A stretch of DNA of 64,000 nt from Oscillospiraceae bacterium (GTDB lineage: Bacteria > Bacillota > Clostridia > Oscillospirales > Oscillospiraceae): NCBI GenBank assembly GCA_021768185.1, contig JAETNP010000004.1, positions 1-64,000 on the forward strand, in the 5' to 3' direction. This document shows, one piece after another, positions 1 through 6,909 of the stretch (position 1 is its first letter; each line of letters begins with the position of its first letter). The translations under genes and the position numbers were made by a program. The notes beneath the pieces were generated by a model that was not told where the DNA came from, ran no database searches, and saw nothing but the letters and a program-made list of their open reading frames with translations.

Positions 1-106
1 CCCATGCACTCGATGCTGCAATCCGTTTTGCTCTTGACCAGGTTTCCGCCGATGATTGTGCCGCTTGGTTTCGTTGTGCTGGTTATTGTTTATTTTGAGA
101 ATTGCT
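1..106 (-). other. Window edge, unassigned reading frame
   Basis: On the minus strand downstream of the relaxase remnant, an open frame runs off the window edge and would read ...KPSGTIIGGNLVKSKTDC.... It has no convincing start codon in frame because a TAA lies upstream. It is probably the next gene of the mobile element, itself broken or starting in another frame. I do not recognise the family. Confidence 0.2.
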
Positions 107-997
107 CTAAGATAATTTTGGCGCATGGTCATCCGGTTTGTGACCATGCGCGATTTTCTTCTCCCGGAGCTTTCGCAGCAGCTTCCGGTCAGTGTGGTAT
201 ACCGGGCTGGCCGGAGGCTGCTGCTCCTGGAAAATGCGGCTTGTATGGTACAGGAGGCGGGTCACAGAATTGAACAGCAGGGCAGAAGAATGTTCGTCAT
301 TCCTCTGCCCTGTTGCTGTATTCGTAGCTATCGGCGCAGAATGGCTCTGTTCTAACTGAGCGCCGAGCCGCACCGCCTCCTGGATCACAATATTCTTGAT
401 TCGTTTGAACTCTTTCTGCCGTGAGAGCGGAATGCGTTCAGGCAGATCGTCTTTGTACGTCCGCAAGACCTCCCCCGCATCTCATACCAGAGATTGTAAG
501 CGGCGGCAACACGCTCGTCACGCTCCAGCTCATCCACAATTTCATCCACCAGAGATTTTACAGAAGGCTTAAGATAGCCGTACTGCTTTTTGCCGGAAGT
601 GTTTTTGAGCTGTTTCGCCAGCTCCAGCATCAACTGCTCAATGCGCTCATTGGTCAGCGTACCATCCTGCGTATGTTGGATGAGCTGCTGCAGGATCTTT
701 TGCGTATCCAGATTCAATGAATCTCGCCGCTGGGTCTGTCTGGCGTAGATTTCCGTCAGATCATTCCGGAAGATTTCTTTTGCCAATCCGGACTTGATCT
801 GCTCGATCCCATGCTCCGTAAGGTAGCCGGATTTACCATCTGCGCTATAGCAAATCATGTGGATATGCGGATGATGCGACTGGTCGTGGAATGCTGCATA
901 CCACCGGAACTGGTCTAACGGGATCTTCATTGCTTTTGCCATCTCCACTGAGTAAGAGGAGAGAAAACTTTTCCAGTTTTCTACGTTATCAAATCCT
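107..997 (-). pseudogene. MobP3-type relaxase remnant (5'-truncated, frameshifted)
   Basis: Remnant of a conjugative relaxase, the enzyme that nicks oriT and pilots DNA transfer. The surviving frame reads in from 997 (LGFDNVENWKSF), carries the metal-binding histidine cluster HHPHIHM, then the conserved helical region, and is open to about 470. A run of five C at 472-476 (plus strand) breaks the frame; one more G on the coding strand would join EMRG to EVLRTYKDDLPERI, which continues to a stop at 107. The N-terminal part with the catalytic tyrosine is absent: the reading is cut at 997 by the IS, and DNA beyond the IS does not continue it. Non-functional unless the one-base deletion is a sequencing error and the 5' end lies elsewhere. 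Confidence 0.8.
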
Positions 998-1031
998 AGG
1001 GTTTGTTTGAAAAATAAATATTGCCCAAGTC

Positions 1032-1397
1032 ATGCGTAAGTGCGAAAATAGGTACATGAAACGGTATGAATTAACAAAAGAACAATGGGAACGCGTGAAA
1101 GCGATACTTCCGCCAGAAAGGACAGGGCAGCAGGGCCGTCCACGGAAAGATGATAGAAAAATGCTCAATGGGATGCTTTGGATTGCCCGCAGCGGAGCGC
1201 AGTGGCGAGAACTGCCGGAGGTGTATGGCCCCTGGCAGTCTGTGTACGCTCGGTTTGCCAAATGGCGGGACGATGGCACATTGGAAGCCATGTTTCGTGC
1301 ATTGTCCGTAGATGCGGACATGGAAAACCTGAGCATGGACTCTACTTGCATCAAGGTTCACGAAAGTGCCAATGGAGGGGGAAAAAACGGCAGATAA
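1032..1397 (+). CDS. IS5-family transposase, first frame (OrfA)
   Basis: N-terminal part of the transposase: helix-turn-helix-like region (YELTKEQWERVKAILPP), the family motif for the DUF4096 region (MLNGMLWIARSGAQWRELP), and the first catalytic Asp in SMDSTCIKVH. The likely start is ATG 1032 or ATG 1056. The frame ends shortly after a GGGGGAAAAAAC run (about 1376-1387), where a +1 shift would enter the second frame. In this IS group a fused product made by frameshifting is the usual active enzyme; whether this run is a programmed slip site or a disabling indel cannot be told from one copy. Confidence 0.85.
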   Translation: MRKCENRYMKRYELTKEQWERVKAILPPERTGQQGRPRKDDRKMLNGMLWIARSGAQWRELPEVYGPWQSVYARFAKWRDDGTLEAMFRALSVDADMENLSMDSTCIKVHESANGGGKNGR

Positions 1398-1815
1398 GGC
1401 AATTGGGCGAACCAGGGGCGGGTTGAATACAAAACTGCATGCTATTGTGGATGGACTGGGAAATCCGGTTGAATTCATGCTGTCTGCAGGGAATGACCAT
1501 GATTCAGTCCATGCTGTTGAATTACTGGAAAAGGATGAGATCGGCGGCAGCAATGTATTAGCAGACCGTGCTTATGGGGCAAAGACGATCCAAGCTTATA
1601 TTTCAGAACAGGGTGCCTGCTATGTGATCCCGCTACAGAGCAATGTTTCTGATCCGTGGCCGGTAGATTGGTGGCGGTATAAAGAGCGCCATTTGGTTGA
1701 GTGCTTCTTCCAAAAGCTCAAATGGTTTCGCAGAATCGCCACAAGGTATGATAAGTTGGATGCTTCTTTTCTCGCCTTTGTTTACCTTGCCTCTATCACT
1801 ATTTTGTTGATTTAG
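1366..1815 (+). CDS. IS5-family transposase, second frame (OrfB)
   Basis: C-terminal part of the transposase (DDE_Tnp_1 family). The second catalytic Asp is in LADRAYGAK and the catalytic Glu in ERHLVECFFQKLKWFRR, followed by the conserved IATRYDKLDASFLAF tail. It overlaps OrfA by about 30 bases in the +1 frame and probably functions only as an OrfAB fusion. All DDE residues are intact, so the element may still be active. Confidence 0.85.
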   Translation: MPMEGEKTADKAIGRTRGGLNTKLHAIVDGLGNPVEFMLSAGNDHDSVHAVELLEKDEIGGSNVLADRAYGAKTIQAYISEQGACYVIPLQSNVSDPWPVDWWRYKERHLVECFFQKLKWFRRIATRYDKLDASFLAFVYLASITILLI

Positions 1816-1855
1816 CACTGCCTCCCTGTTTTTTCAAACAGGCCCTAATAATACC

Positions 1856-1901
1856 CCCTTTATAGAAGTCAGTGTCTTATTTCACTGTCTCCTATAAAGG
1901 G
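1856..1901. repeat. Imperfect hairpin beside the IS
   Basis: CCCTTTATAG (1856-1865) pairs with CTATAAAGGG (1892-1901), and inside it CAGTG (1870-1874) pairs with CACTG (1883-1887). It lies between the IS right end and the ribbon-helix-helix gene. It could be a transcription terminator for the minus-strand genes or a left-over end of the mobile element. There is no good U-tract. Confidence 0.5.
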
Positions 1902-1993
1902 AGCATATCAAAATCGGGGTGCTCCAGGGCTTTTCTCTCGGTATGATATTGTATCTGGGGCAACTCGGCCCGACATGCGCGTTTTGGGGCTGG

Positions 1994-2374
1994 TCAGGCT
2001 GTCTCCGAGGGCTGGGCCTCGGCTTCGAGGGCATCGCCCTCACAGGGCTCGACACCGGCCTGACGCTCGGCCTCGTTCAACACCGCCTCAATAAGTCCCA
2101 ACACGAAGTCTCGCTGGGGCAGCTTCCGGCCCGTGCGGGCTGTCTCCCGCTCCAGGTGCGCCTTGATCCGATGGAAAAGATCTTCCGGGATCTGGAATGC
2201 CATCGTCCGCGTCGCCATAGTCGTTGTACCTCCGCCTTTCTTCATTTTGTAGTATTCGATAAGCAACTGGGTGATGTACTCGCTGGTGGTCTGGCCTGCC
2301 GCCTCCCTGGCTCTGCTGACCTGCTCGTGGAGGTCCAGTGGGATCATAGCGCAAAGGTTTTTGCGTTCCGGCAT
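1994..2374 (-). CDS. Ribbon-helix-helix-like relaxosome accessory protein
   Basis: 126 residues, starting at ATG 2374 after a TAAGGAGAGC ribosome site. The N-terminal half (MPERKNLCAMIPLDLHEQVS) resembles the Arc/MetJ-type proteins found just before relaxase genes in Firmicute mobilisable elements. The second half (AFQIPEDLFHRIKAHLERE) is a second short DNA-binding-like module. Such proteins are thought to bind oriT with the relaxase. It appears intact and precedes the relaxase remnant in the same direction, the normal gene order. Function is inferred from position and from memory of the family. Confidence 0.65.
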   Translation of the reverse strand: MPERKNLCAMIPLDLHEQVSRAREAAGQTTSEYITQLLIEYYKMKKGGGTTTMATRTMAFQIPEDLFHRIKAHLERETARTGRKLPQRDFVLGLIEAVLNEAERQAGVEPCEGDALEAEAQPSETA

Positions 2375-2387
2375 GGCGTAGCTCTCC

Positions 2388-2668
2388 TTATCTGCTCTTT
2401 TCGTGGTGTTTCCATCTTCCGTCAAAGGTCTCCTCGCGGGTCCCGTCTCTCCAGTAGGTATTGAGCCGCACCCAGCCATTGTACTGGTGGGTCTTGATGG
2501 TGATCTTGTCATGACAGACGGAGAGGCAGGTATCCTTACCGTTTTCATTCCTGCCGAAGACGGGGCTGTGCTGTCACCGTGGGTGTCCATGATCCTGCAC
2601 ATGCCCGCGAAATTGGCGGGGTCGAAAGTGATCGGTGTGTGTTCGCGCTGTATCTGCTGGTAGTTCAT
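2388..2668 (-). pseudogene. Small mobile-element protein, frameshifted
   Basis: Starts at ATG 2668 (MNYQQIQREHTPITFDP) behind a perfect AGGAGG (2671-2680). The first third reads in one frame; after HGDSTA the homologous reading moves to another frame (VFGRNENGKDTCLSVCHDK, then WVRLNTYWRDGTREETF) and ends at TAA 2388-2390. The break is at a GGGG run (2562-2565, plus strand), equal to two extra bases or one missing. The protein is a common conjugative-element hypothetical of unknown role. Either it is a pseudogene or the homopolymer was miscalled. Confidence 0.65.
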
Positions 2669-2925
2669 GTAGGTCCTCCTTTTGTGACCGCCGCTGCGGC
2701 ATTTCTCGCTTGCGGCAACGCAAGTATACTTGGAAAGCGGGGAAGAAGCTATTACCAACACCACCAAGAAATGGCGGACAGATGCAGCATAACCGACAAT
2801 GTGAACATCCTCCGCTAACGAAAAAAGCCGCCCACAGCCTGCCAGTCGATCCTGGCTGCCGTGAACGGCTATATATTTTTGTCAATCTCTGCTTTTTTCC
2901 TTTGATTAAACTGCATTTTTGCTGT

Positions 2926-2973
2926 GCATCTTTTTCATCAACACAAGTTGGCTTGTGTTGATGAAAAAGATGC
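2926..2973. repeat. Perfect 22-bp inverted repeat with a 4-base loop
   Basis: Bases 2926-2947 are the exact complement of 2952-2973 around a TTGG loop. The arms are AT-rich (core CTTTTTCATCAACACAAG) and no U-run follows, so it is unlike an ordinary terminator. It sits at the boundary of the mobile-element remnant and could be an element end, a recombination site or a structured transcript. Confidence 0.85.
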
Positions 2974-2999
2974 TGCCCAACAGCTCACCCCCGTCGCTC

Positions 3000-3077
3000 C
3001 CAACTGCGAGCCCAATAGGTGCCGCCTGCGGCGGCTTCGCCCGCCATCAGGGCGGGCGAACTATGGGTCGCAGTTGG
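3000..3077. repeat. Three-way-junction-like inverted repeat
   Basis: Outer arms CCAACTGCGA (3000-3009) and TCGCAGTTGG (3068-3077) are perfectly complementary and nearly continue through CCCAATAG/CTATGGG. Inside are two hairpins: GCCGCC-TGC-GGCGGC (3021-3035) and TTCGCCCGCC/GGCGGGCGAA (3036-3060). The arrangement is a compact three-way junction. Confidence 0.75.
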
Positions 3078-3083
3078 AAGCGA

Positions 3084-3146
3084 AGAAATTCCCACCAGAG
3101 TGCAGTTTTCGGCGAAGCCGGAAACGGAACGGTGGTGGGAATTTCT
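3084..3146. repeat. 14-bp inverted repeat enclosing a hairpin
   Basis: AGAAATTCCCACCA (3084-3097) is exactly complementary to TGGTGGGAATTTCT (3133-3146). Between them GTTTTCGGC/GCCGGAAAC (3104-3124) forms a second stem with one G-U pair. It follows the three-way structure directly, so both may belong to one element. Confidence 0.75.
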
Positions 3147-3232
3147 GAGCTGGTGGAGGGCAGGGCGTTTGTAAAGGGGAAAGTGCTAAAAGGAGCAAAA
3201 AGAAGTGAAATTCCGCCAGGCAGAAGGGGTGC

Positions 3233-3262
3233 TTGCATTCCGCCGTCCGGATATGGTAAAAT
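3233..3262 (+). promoter_or_regulatory. Possible promoter of the sensor operon
   Basis: TTGCAT (3233-3238) and TAAAAT (3257-3262) are 18 bases apart and lie about 30 bases before the lipoprotein start. This is a reasonable housekeeping-type promoter for the three-gene sensor operon. Confidence 0.45.
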
Positions 3263-3293
3263 AGCAAAAAACGCCGAGAAAGGGGGAGTTTCC

Positions 3294-4298
3294 ATGAAAC
3301 GTCTGCTGGCGGGGCTGGTAGGCCTGCTGCTGCTGACAGGGTGCGGCGGGGAACAGAAGACGGACTGGTCCGTTTTCGCGCCCGCAGAGGAGGAACGGCT
3401 GGTCATCTATACCTCTCATCCCCCGTCCCTCTATGAACCCATGGTCAAGGAGTTCGAGGAACGTACCGGCATCTGGGTCCAGGTGGAAACCGGCGGTACG
3501 GCGGAGCTTTTGGACCGGCTGGAGGCGGAGCAGGACCATCCGGTGTGCGACCTTCTCTTTGGCGGCGGAGCGGACAGCCTCACCGCCCGGCGGGAGCTGT
3601 TCGCGCCCTACATAAGCCCCCAGACGGAATCCCTGGACCCCGCCCTGTGCTGCGAAGACGGCAGCTGGTCCGCTTTTTCGGTGGTGCCGGTGGTGCTGGT
3701 CTATAACCCAATGCTGGTGCGGATGAACCCGCCAACAGGCTGGGCGAGCCTTTTGGACCCGGTATGGCGGGGGCGTATCGCCTTCGCAAGCCCTCTGGTG
3801 TCCGGCGGCAGCTATACCGCCCTGGCCACCATGAAGCAGGTCTTGCCGGAAAAAGAGAACGTACTGGAGGCATTTCACCGCAGCCTGGACGGGCAGATCC
3901 TGTCTGGGATCAGCGCGGTGGTGGACGAGGTGGCCGATGCAGTGGCCGACGGCAGCTGCACCGTGGGCGTGACCCTGGAATCGGCGGCCCTGGAGGCGGC
4001 GGAGGCGGGCAGGGACGTGGCTCTGATCTATCCCGAGGAGGGAACCAGCGCGGTGGTGGACGGCATGGCTGTCATCACCGGGTGCGCCCACGAGGAGAAC
4101 GCCCGGCGGTTCGTGGATTTCGCCCTGGGAGAGGACGCTCAGCGTCATCTGGCGGAGAAGTGCTGGCGCAGGCCGGTGCGCAGGGAACTGATCCGGGAGG
4201 AAACGGAGATGACCATCCTGGACTATGATCTGGACCAAGCCGCGGCGGAGCGGGACGACATTCTGCGGCAGTGGAGGGAGCTGGAGGAGCAATGGTGA
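3294..4298 (+). CDS. Solute-binding lipoprotein, probable sensor partner (HptA-like)
   Basis: 334 residues from ATG 3294 with AAGGGGGAG just upstream. A lipoprotein signal ends in LLLTGC. The mature part has the layout of ferric/sugar-phosphate type binding proteins (opening LVIYTSHPPSLYEPMVKEFE). It has no permease beside it; its stop overlaps the start of a YesM-type kinase by seven bases, followed by a YesN-type regulator. The same trio (binding protein, LytS/YesM kinase, AraC-type regulator) is known as HptA-HptS-HptR in Staphylococcus, which senses hexose phosphates, and resembles PgtC-PgtB-PgtA. By inference this protein binds the signal outside the cell and modulates the kinase. The ligand is not shown by the sequence. 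Confidence 0.7.
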   Translation: MKRLLAGLVGLLLLTGCGGEQKTDWSVFAPAEEERLVIYTSHPPSLYEPMVKEFEERTGIWVQVETGGTAELLDRLEAEQDHPVCDLLFGGGADSLTARRELFAPYISPQTESLDPALCCEDGSWSAFSVVPVVLVYNPMLVRMNPPTGWASLLDPVWRGRIAFASPLVSGGSYTALATMKQVLPEKENVLEAFHRSLDGQILSGISAVVDEVADAVADGSCTVGVTLESAALEAAEAGRDVALIYPEEGTSAVVDGMAVITGCAHEENARRFVDFALGEDAQRHLAEKCWRRPVRRELIREETEMTILDYDLDQAAAERDDILRQWRELEEQW

Positions 4299-5998
4299 AG
4301 ACTTGGGTGCGCCGGTCCTTCCGAAACCGGATCTTTGTGACGATGCTTCTGGCCATATTGCTGCCCCTGCTGCTGTGCGGGGCGCTGATGATGCGCCTTT
4401 TGATCGTACGCAGCGAGGAGAGCTTGGCCAGAGAGGCGGAAGAGCAGCTGACAGGCCTCTCCGCAGCTGTAGAAAGTCTCCAAAAGGACTGCGGGGCGGT
4501 CATCGAAGATCTCATGGACAGCACCGTCCTGCGCTCTGCCCTCCGTCGGGGCGGCGGAGACTCCCGGACGCTGTATCAGGTTCTCTCCCGGGCTGCCGGG
4601 CCCATGCGGGACGCGGTGCGCCTGGACGTGTATGACCGGGAGGGCCTGTGCTGCTATACCACCTCCGGCCTGCCGGGGGGCGTGCTGGAGGCGGACTGGG
4701 GCATCCTCCGGGCCGCCGGGGAAGCGGAGGATGTGGTTTTCCGGACGGCGGAGGTTGGCGGTCTGGCCGCCGCCCAGGCGGTGCGCAATTACAGCGGCAC
4801 GATCCTCGGGTACGTGGTGGCTGTGGCGGAGCCGGCGAGCTTTGAGGAACTGTTCGGCGGACTCTATACCGCCGCCAGCGAGGTGCTGCTGCTGGACGGC
4901 CGCTGGCGGCCGGTCTACTATTCCCGGCCCGCCCAGGCCGCTCAGACGGCGGAGTACCTCCGGCGGCAGCTGCTGGAGCGGGGGGCGCTCCAGGGAGAGC
5001 AGGGTGCCTACCGCTTTTTTGCCCGCCGCTGCGGGAGCGAGGGCTTCGTGCTGGTTCTCCAGCAGCCCAGGGCCTTTACACCTCTGGTCGTGGGGGCCAT
5101 CCTCCTCACAGGGGTACTGATGGGGACGCTGTGCCTGGTACTGGCCCTGTTCAGCGCCTGGACCCTCAGCCGCTATCTGGCCAAGCCCGTCCACCAGCTG
5201 GACGAGGCCATGGGGGAAGTGGAGAGGGGCCGCCTGGACGTGCGCCTGGAGACTGACCGCTCCGACGAACTGGGCCGTCTGGCCAACCGCTTCAACCGCA
5301 TGACGGAGGAGTACCGGGCCAACCTGGACCGCTCCGTCCAGAGGGAGCGGGAGCTCAATCAGGCCCGGCTGCGCATGATGCAGGCTCAGCTGAACCCTCA
5401 TTTTTTATACAACACCCTGGACGCCGTAAAATGGCTGGGCATGGCCCATCAGGCCCCCGAGGTGGCGGAGCTGGCCACCGATCTGGCCGCCATCCTCCGC
5501 TCCAGTATCTCCGGAGATGAGATCGTCACCCTGGAGGAGGAGCTGGAGCTGGTGGAGCGGTACGTGAACATCCAGACCATCCGCTTCGGTGACCGGTTCA
5601 CCTGCGAGGTAGACGTGGCGGAGCGGTATCAGTCCTGTCTGGTGCCCAAGCTGGCCCTCCAGCCCCTGGTGGAAAACGCCATCCTCCACGGGGTGGCGGA
5701 CCGGGAGGACGGGTATGTGAAGGTCTGGGCCGGAGAGGAGGAGGGAATGCTGCTGCTGTATGTGTCCGACAACGGCTGCGGCATCCCGGAGGAGGTGCTG
5801 GAGCGTCTCAACGGGGAGAACCGCCAGCCCTCGGAGGGTCACTTGGGGATGTTCAACGTGGACAGCATCCTGCGCCTGCGCTACGGGGCGTCCTGCGGGC
5901 TGTCCGCACGGAGCACGCCGGGAGAGGGCAGCTGCGTCCGGCTGAAAATGCCGCTGAAGAGAAAGGAGAAGGCATATGCTGAAGGTCCTGATTGTTGA
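4292..5998 (+). CDS. Sensor histidine kinase, YesM/LytS type
   Basis: 568 residues from ATG 4292 (GGAGGAGC at 4283-4290). Order: transmembrane helix near residues 10-30, extracellular sensor region of about 230 residues, second transmembrane helix near 270-295, HAMP domain (SRYLAKPVHQLDEAM), His_kinase domain with the phospho-accepting His in LNPHFLYNTLDAVKW (about residue 369), then an HATPase_c domain with ENAILHGV and DNGCGIPEE. It should phosphorylate the regulator whose start lies inside its 3' end (23-base overlap). The preceding lipoprotein is the likely input. Confidence 0.85.
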   Translation: MVKTWVRRSFRNRIFVTMLLAILLPLLLCGALMMRLLIVRSEESLAREAEEQLTGLSAAVESLQKDCGAVIEDLMDSTVLRSALRRGGGDSRTLYQVLSRAAGPMRDAVRLDVYDREGLCCYTTSGLPGGVLEADWGILRAAGEAEDVVFRTAEVGGLAAAQAVRNYSGTILGYVVAVAEPASFEELFGGLYTAASEVLLLDGRWRPVYYSRPAQAAQTAEYLRRQLLERGALQGEQGAYRFFARRCGSEGFVLVLQQPRAFTPLVVGAILLTGVLMGTLCLVLALFSAWTLSRYLAKPVHQLDEAMGEVERGRLDVRLETDRSDELGRLANRFNRMTEEYRANLDRSVQRERELNQARLRMMQAQLNPHFLYNTLDAVKWLGMAHQAPEVAELATDLAAILRSSISGDEIVTLEEELELVERYVNIQTIRFGDRFTCEVDVAERYQSCLVPKLALQPLVENAILHGVADREDGYVKVWAGEEEGMLLLYVSDNGCGIPEEVLERLNGENRQPSEGHLGMFNVDSILRLRYGASCGLSARSTPGEGSCVRLKMPLKRKEKAYAEGPDC

Positions 5999-6722
5999 CG
6001 ACGAGCCGCTGGTCCGCCGGGGCATCGTCCTGGGGGTGGACTGGTCTGCCCGGGGCTGCGTGGTGGTGGGCGAGGCCGCCAATGGGGAGGAGGGCCTGGC
6101 CGCCGTAGAGCGCTACAGCCCCAACCTCATCATTACCGACGTGCGGATGCCCCGGATGGACGGCATTGAGATGATGAACCGTCTGCGTGCGGCGGGCTGC
6201 CGGGCCCATGTGATCGTGCTTACCGCCCACAGCGACTTCTCCTACGCCCGCAGCGCCCTTCAGTTCGGAGCGGACGACTACCTTCTCAAGCCCTTCCGGG
6301 ATCAGGAGCTGATGGCCGCCATTGACAAGGTACGCCGGAAGGAGCAGGAGCTGACGGCGCTTACGCCCCAGGATACCCTGCCGCTGGCCAAGGGGGACAA
6401 GAGCAAGTACGTGCTCCAGGCGCTGGAGTATATCGCGGGGCACTACGCCGATCAGGATATCTCCATTACCTCTATCGCCGCCCATCTGGGGGTCAGCGAG
6501 GGGCACCTGAGTCACGTGTTCAAGAAAGAGACCAGCTATACCATCATCAGCTATCTCACCCAGTACCGGGTCCACACCGCCATGAAGCTGCTCCAGGATT
6601 GCCGGTACAAGGTCTACGAGGTGGCGGAGATGGTGGGCTACCGGGACGTGGCGTACTTTGGCAGCACCTTCAAGAAGCTGGTGGGAGTGTCGCCGTCGGA
6701 GTATCAGGACCGGTGCAGGTAG
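5976..6722 (+). CDS. Response regulator, YesN/AraC type
   Basis: 248 residues from ATG 5976 (AAAGGAG upstream). Receiver domain with acidic DDE near the start, phospho-acceptor Asp in LIITDVRMPRMDG, Thr in VLTAHSD and Lys in LLKPFRD. The C-terminal half is an AraC-type pair of helix-turn-helices (ISITSIAAHLGVSEGHLSHVF and YKVYEVAEMVGYRDVAYFGS). It is the likely activator of the next transport operon, whose upstream region has a paired TTTGACAG direct repeat. Confidence 0.85.
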   Translation: MLKVLIVDDEPLVRRGIVLGVDWSARGCVVVGEAANGEEGLAAVERYSPNLIITDVRMPRMDGIEMMNRLRAAGCRAHVIVLTAHSDFSYARSALQFGADDYLLKPFRDQELMAAIDKVRRKEQELTALTPQDTLPLAKGDKSKYVLQALEYIAGHYADQDISITSIAAHLGVSEGHLSHVFKKETSYTIISYLTQYRVHTAMKLLQDCRYKVYEVAEMVGYRDVAYFGSTFKKLVGVSPSEYQDRCR

Positions 6723-6769
6723 GGCGTTCCGGCCCCTTGTGTGTTTTCCACAAAGAAAAGGAGAATTTC

Positions 6770-6854
6770 TTTGACAGGGTGTGCTTTTTTGACAGAATCC
6801 AACCAGGAATCGCAGTTTTGTCCCGTTCCGCTTTTGGGGGAAAGCGCCTATAAT
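6770..6854 (+). promoter_or_regulatory. Direct repeats and -10 of the transporter promoter
   Basis: TTTGACAG occurs at 6770-6777 and 6788-6795, an 18-base period. A TATAAT (6849-6854) lies about 55 bases before the next gene, with no good -35 17 bases upstream. A consensus -10 without a -35 plus an upstream direct repeat fits an activator-dependent promoter; the AraC-type regulator just upstream is the natural candidate. Confidence 0.45.
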
Positions 6855-6909
6855 ATAAACTAGAAGATCACCCTCGCACAGCATATTAAGATGAAAAGGA
6901 GACAAAACG

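Larger units (their letters stand above)
999..1845 (+). mobile_element. IS5-family (IS427-like group) insertion sequence, 847 bp
   Basis: Terminal inverted repeats are visible: GGGTTTGTTTGAAAAA at 999-1014 and its imperfect complement TTTTTCAAACAGGCCC at 1830-1845 (two mismatches). A TA dinucleotide flanks each end (997-998 and 1846-1847), matching the TA duplication of this group. The element holds two overlapping transposase frames with all three DDE residues. It sits inside the relaxase remnant, and since the relaxase does not resume on its right side, an IS-adjacent deletion probably removed the relaxase 5' end. Confidence 0.85.
2669..3293. other. Non-coding stretch rich in stem-loops
   Basis: About 625 bases between the mobile-element remnant and the solute-binding lipoprotein without a credible gene. 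An open frame extends upstream of the lipoprotein through this DNA, but its product has no secretion signal and reads through strong hairpins, so I treat it as chance. The stretch holds three nested inverted-repeat structures (2926-2973, 3000-3077, 3084-3146) and a promoter-like pair at 3233-3262. Confidence 0.6.

Noticed and set aside
4-355. Plus-strand open frames at the left edge
   Set aside because: They lie opposite the relaxase remnant, have no ribosome sites and no recognisable domains.
2919-3293. In-frame upstream extension of the first solute-binding protein
   Set aside because: The extension lacks a ribosome site, crosses strong palindromes and would bury the lipoprotein signal; ATG 3294 has AAGGGGGAG and begins a proper signal peptide.
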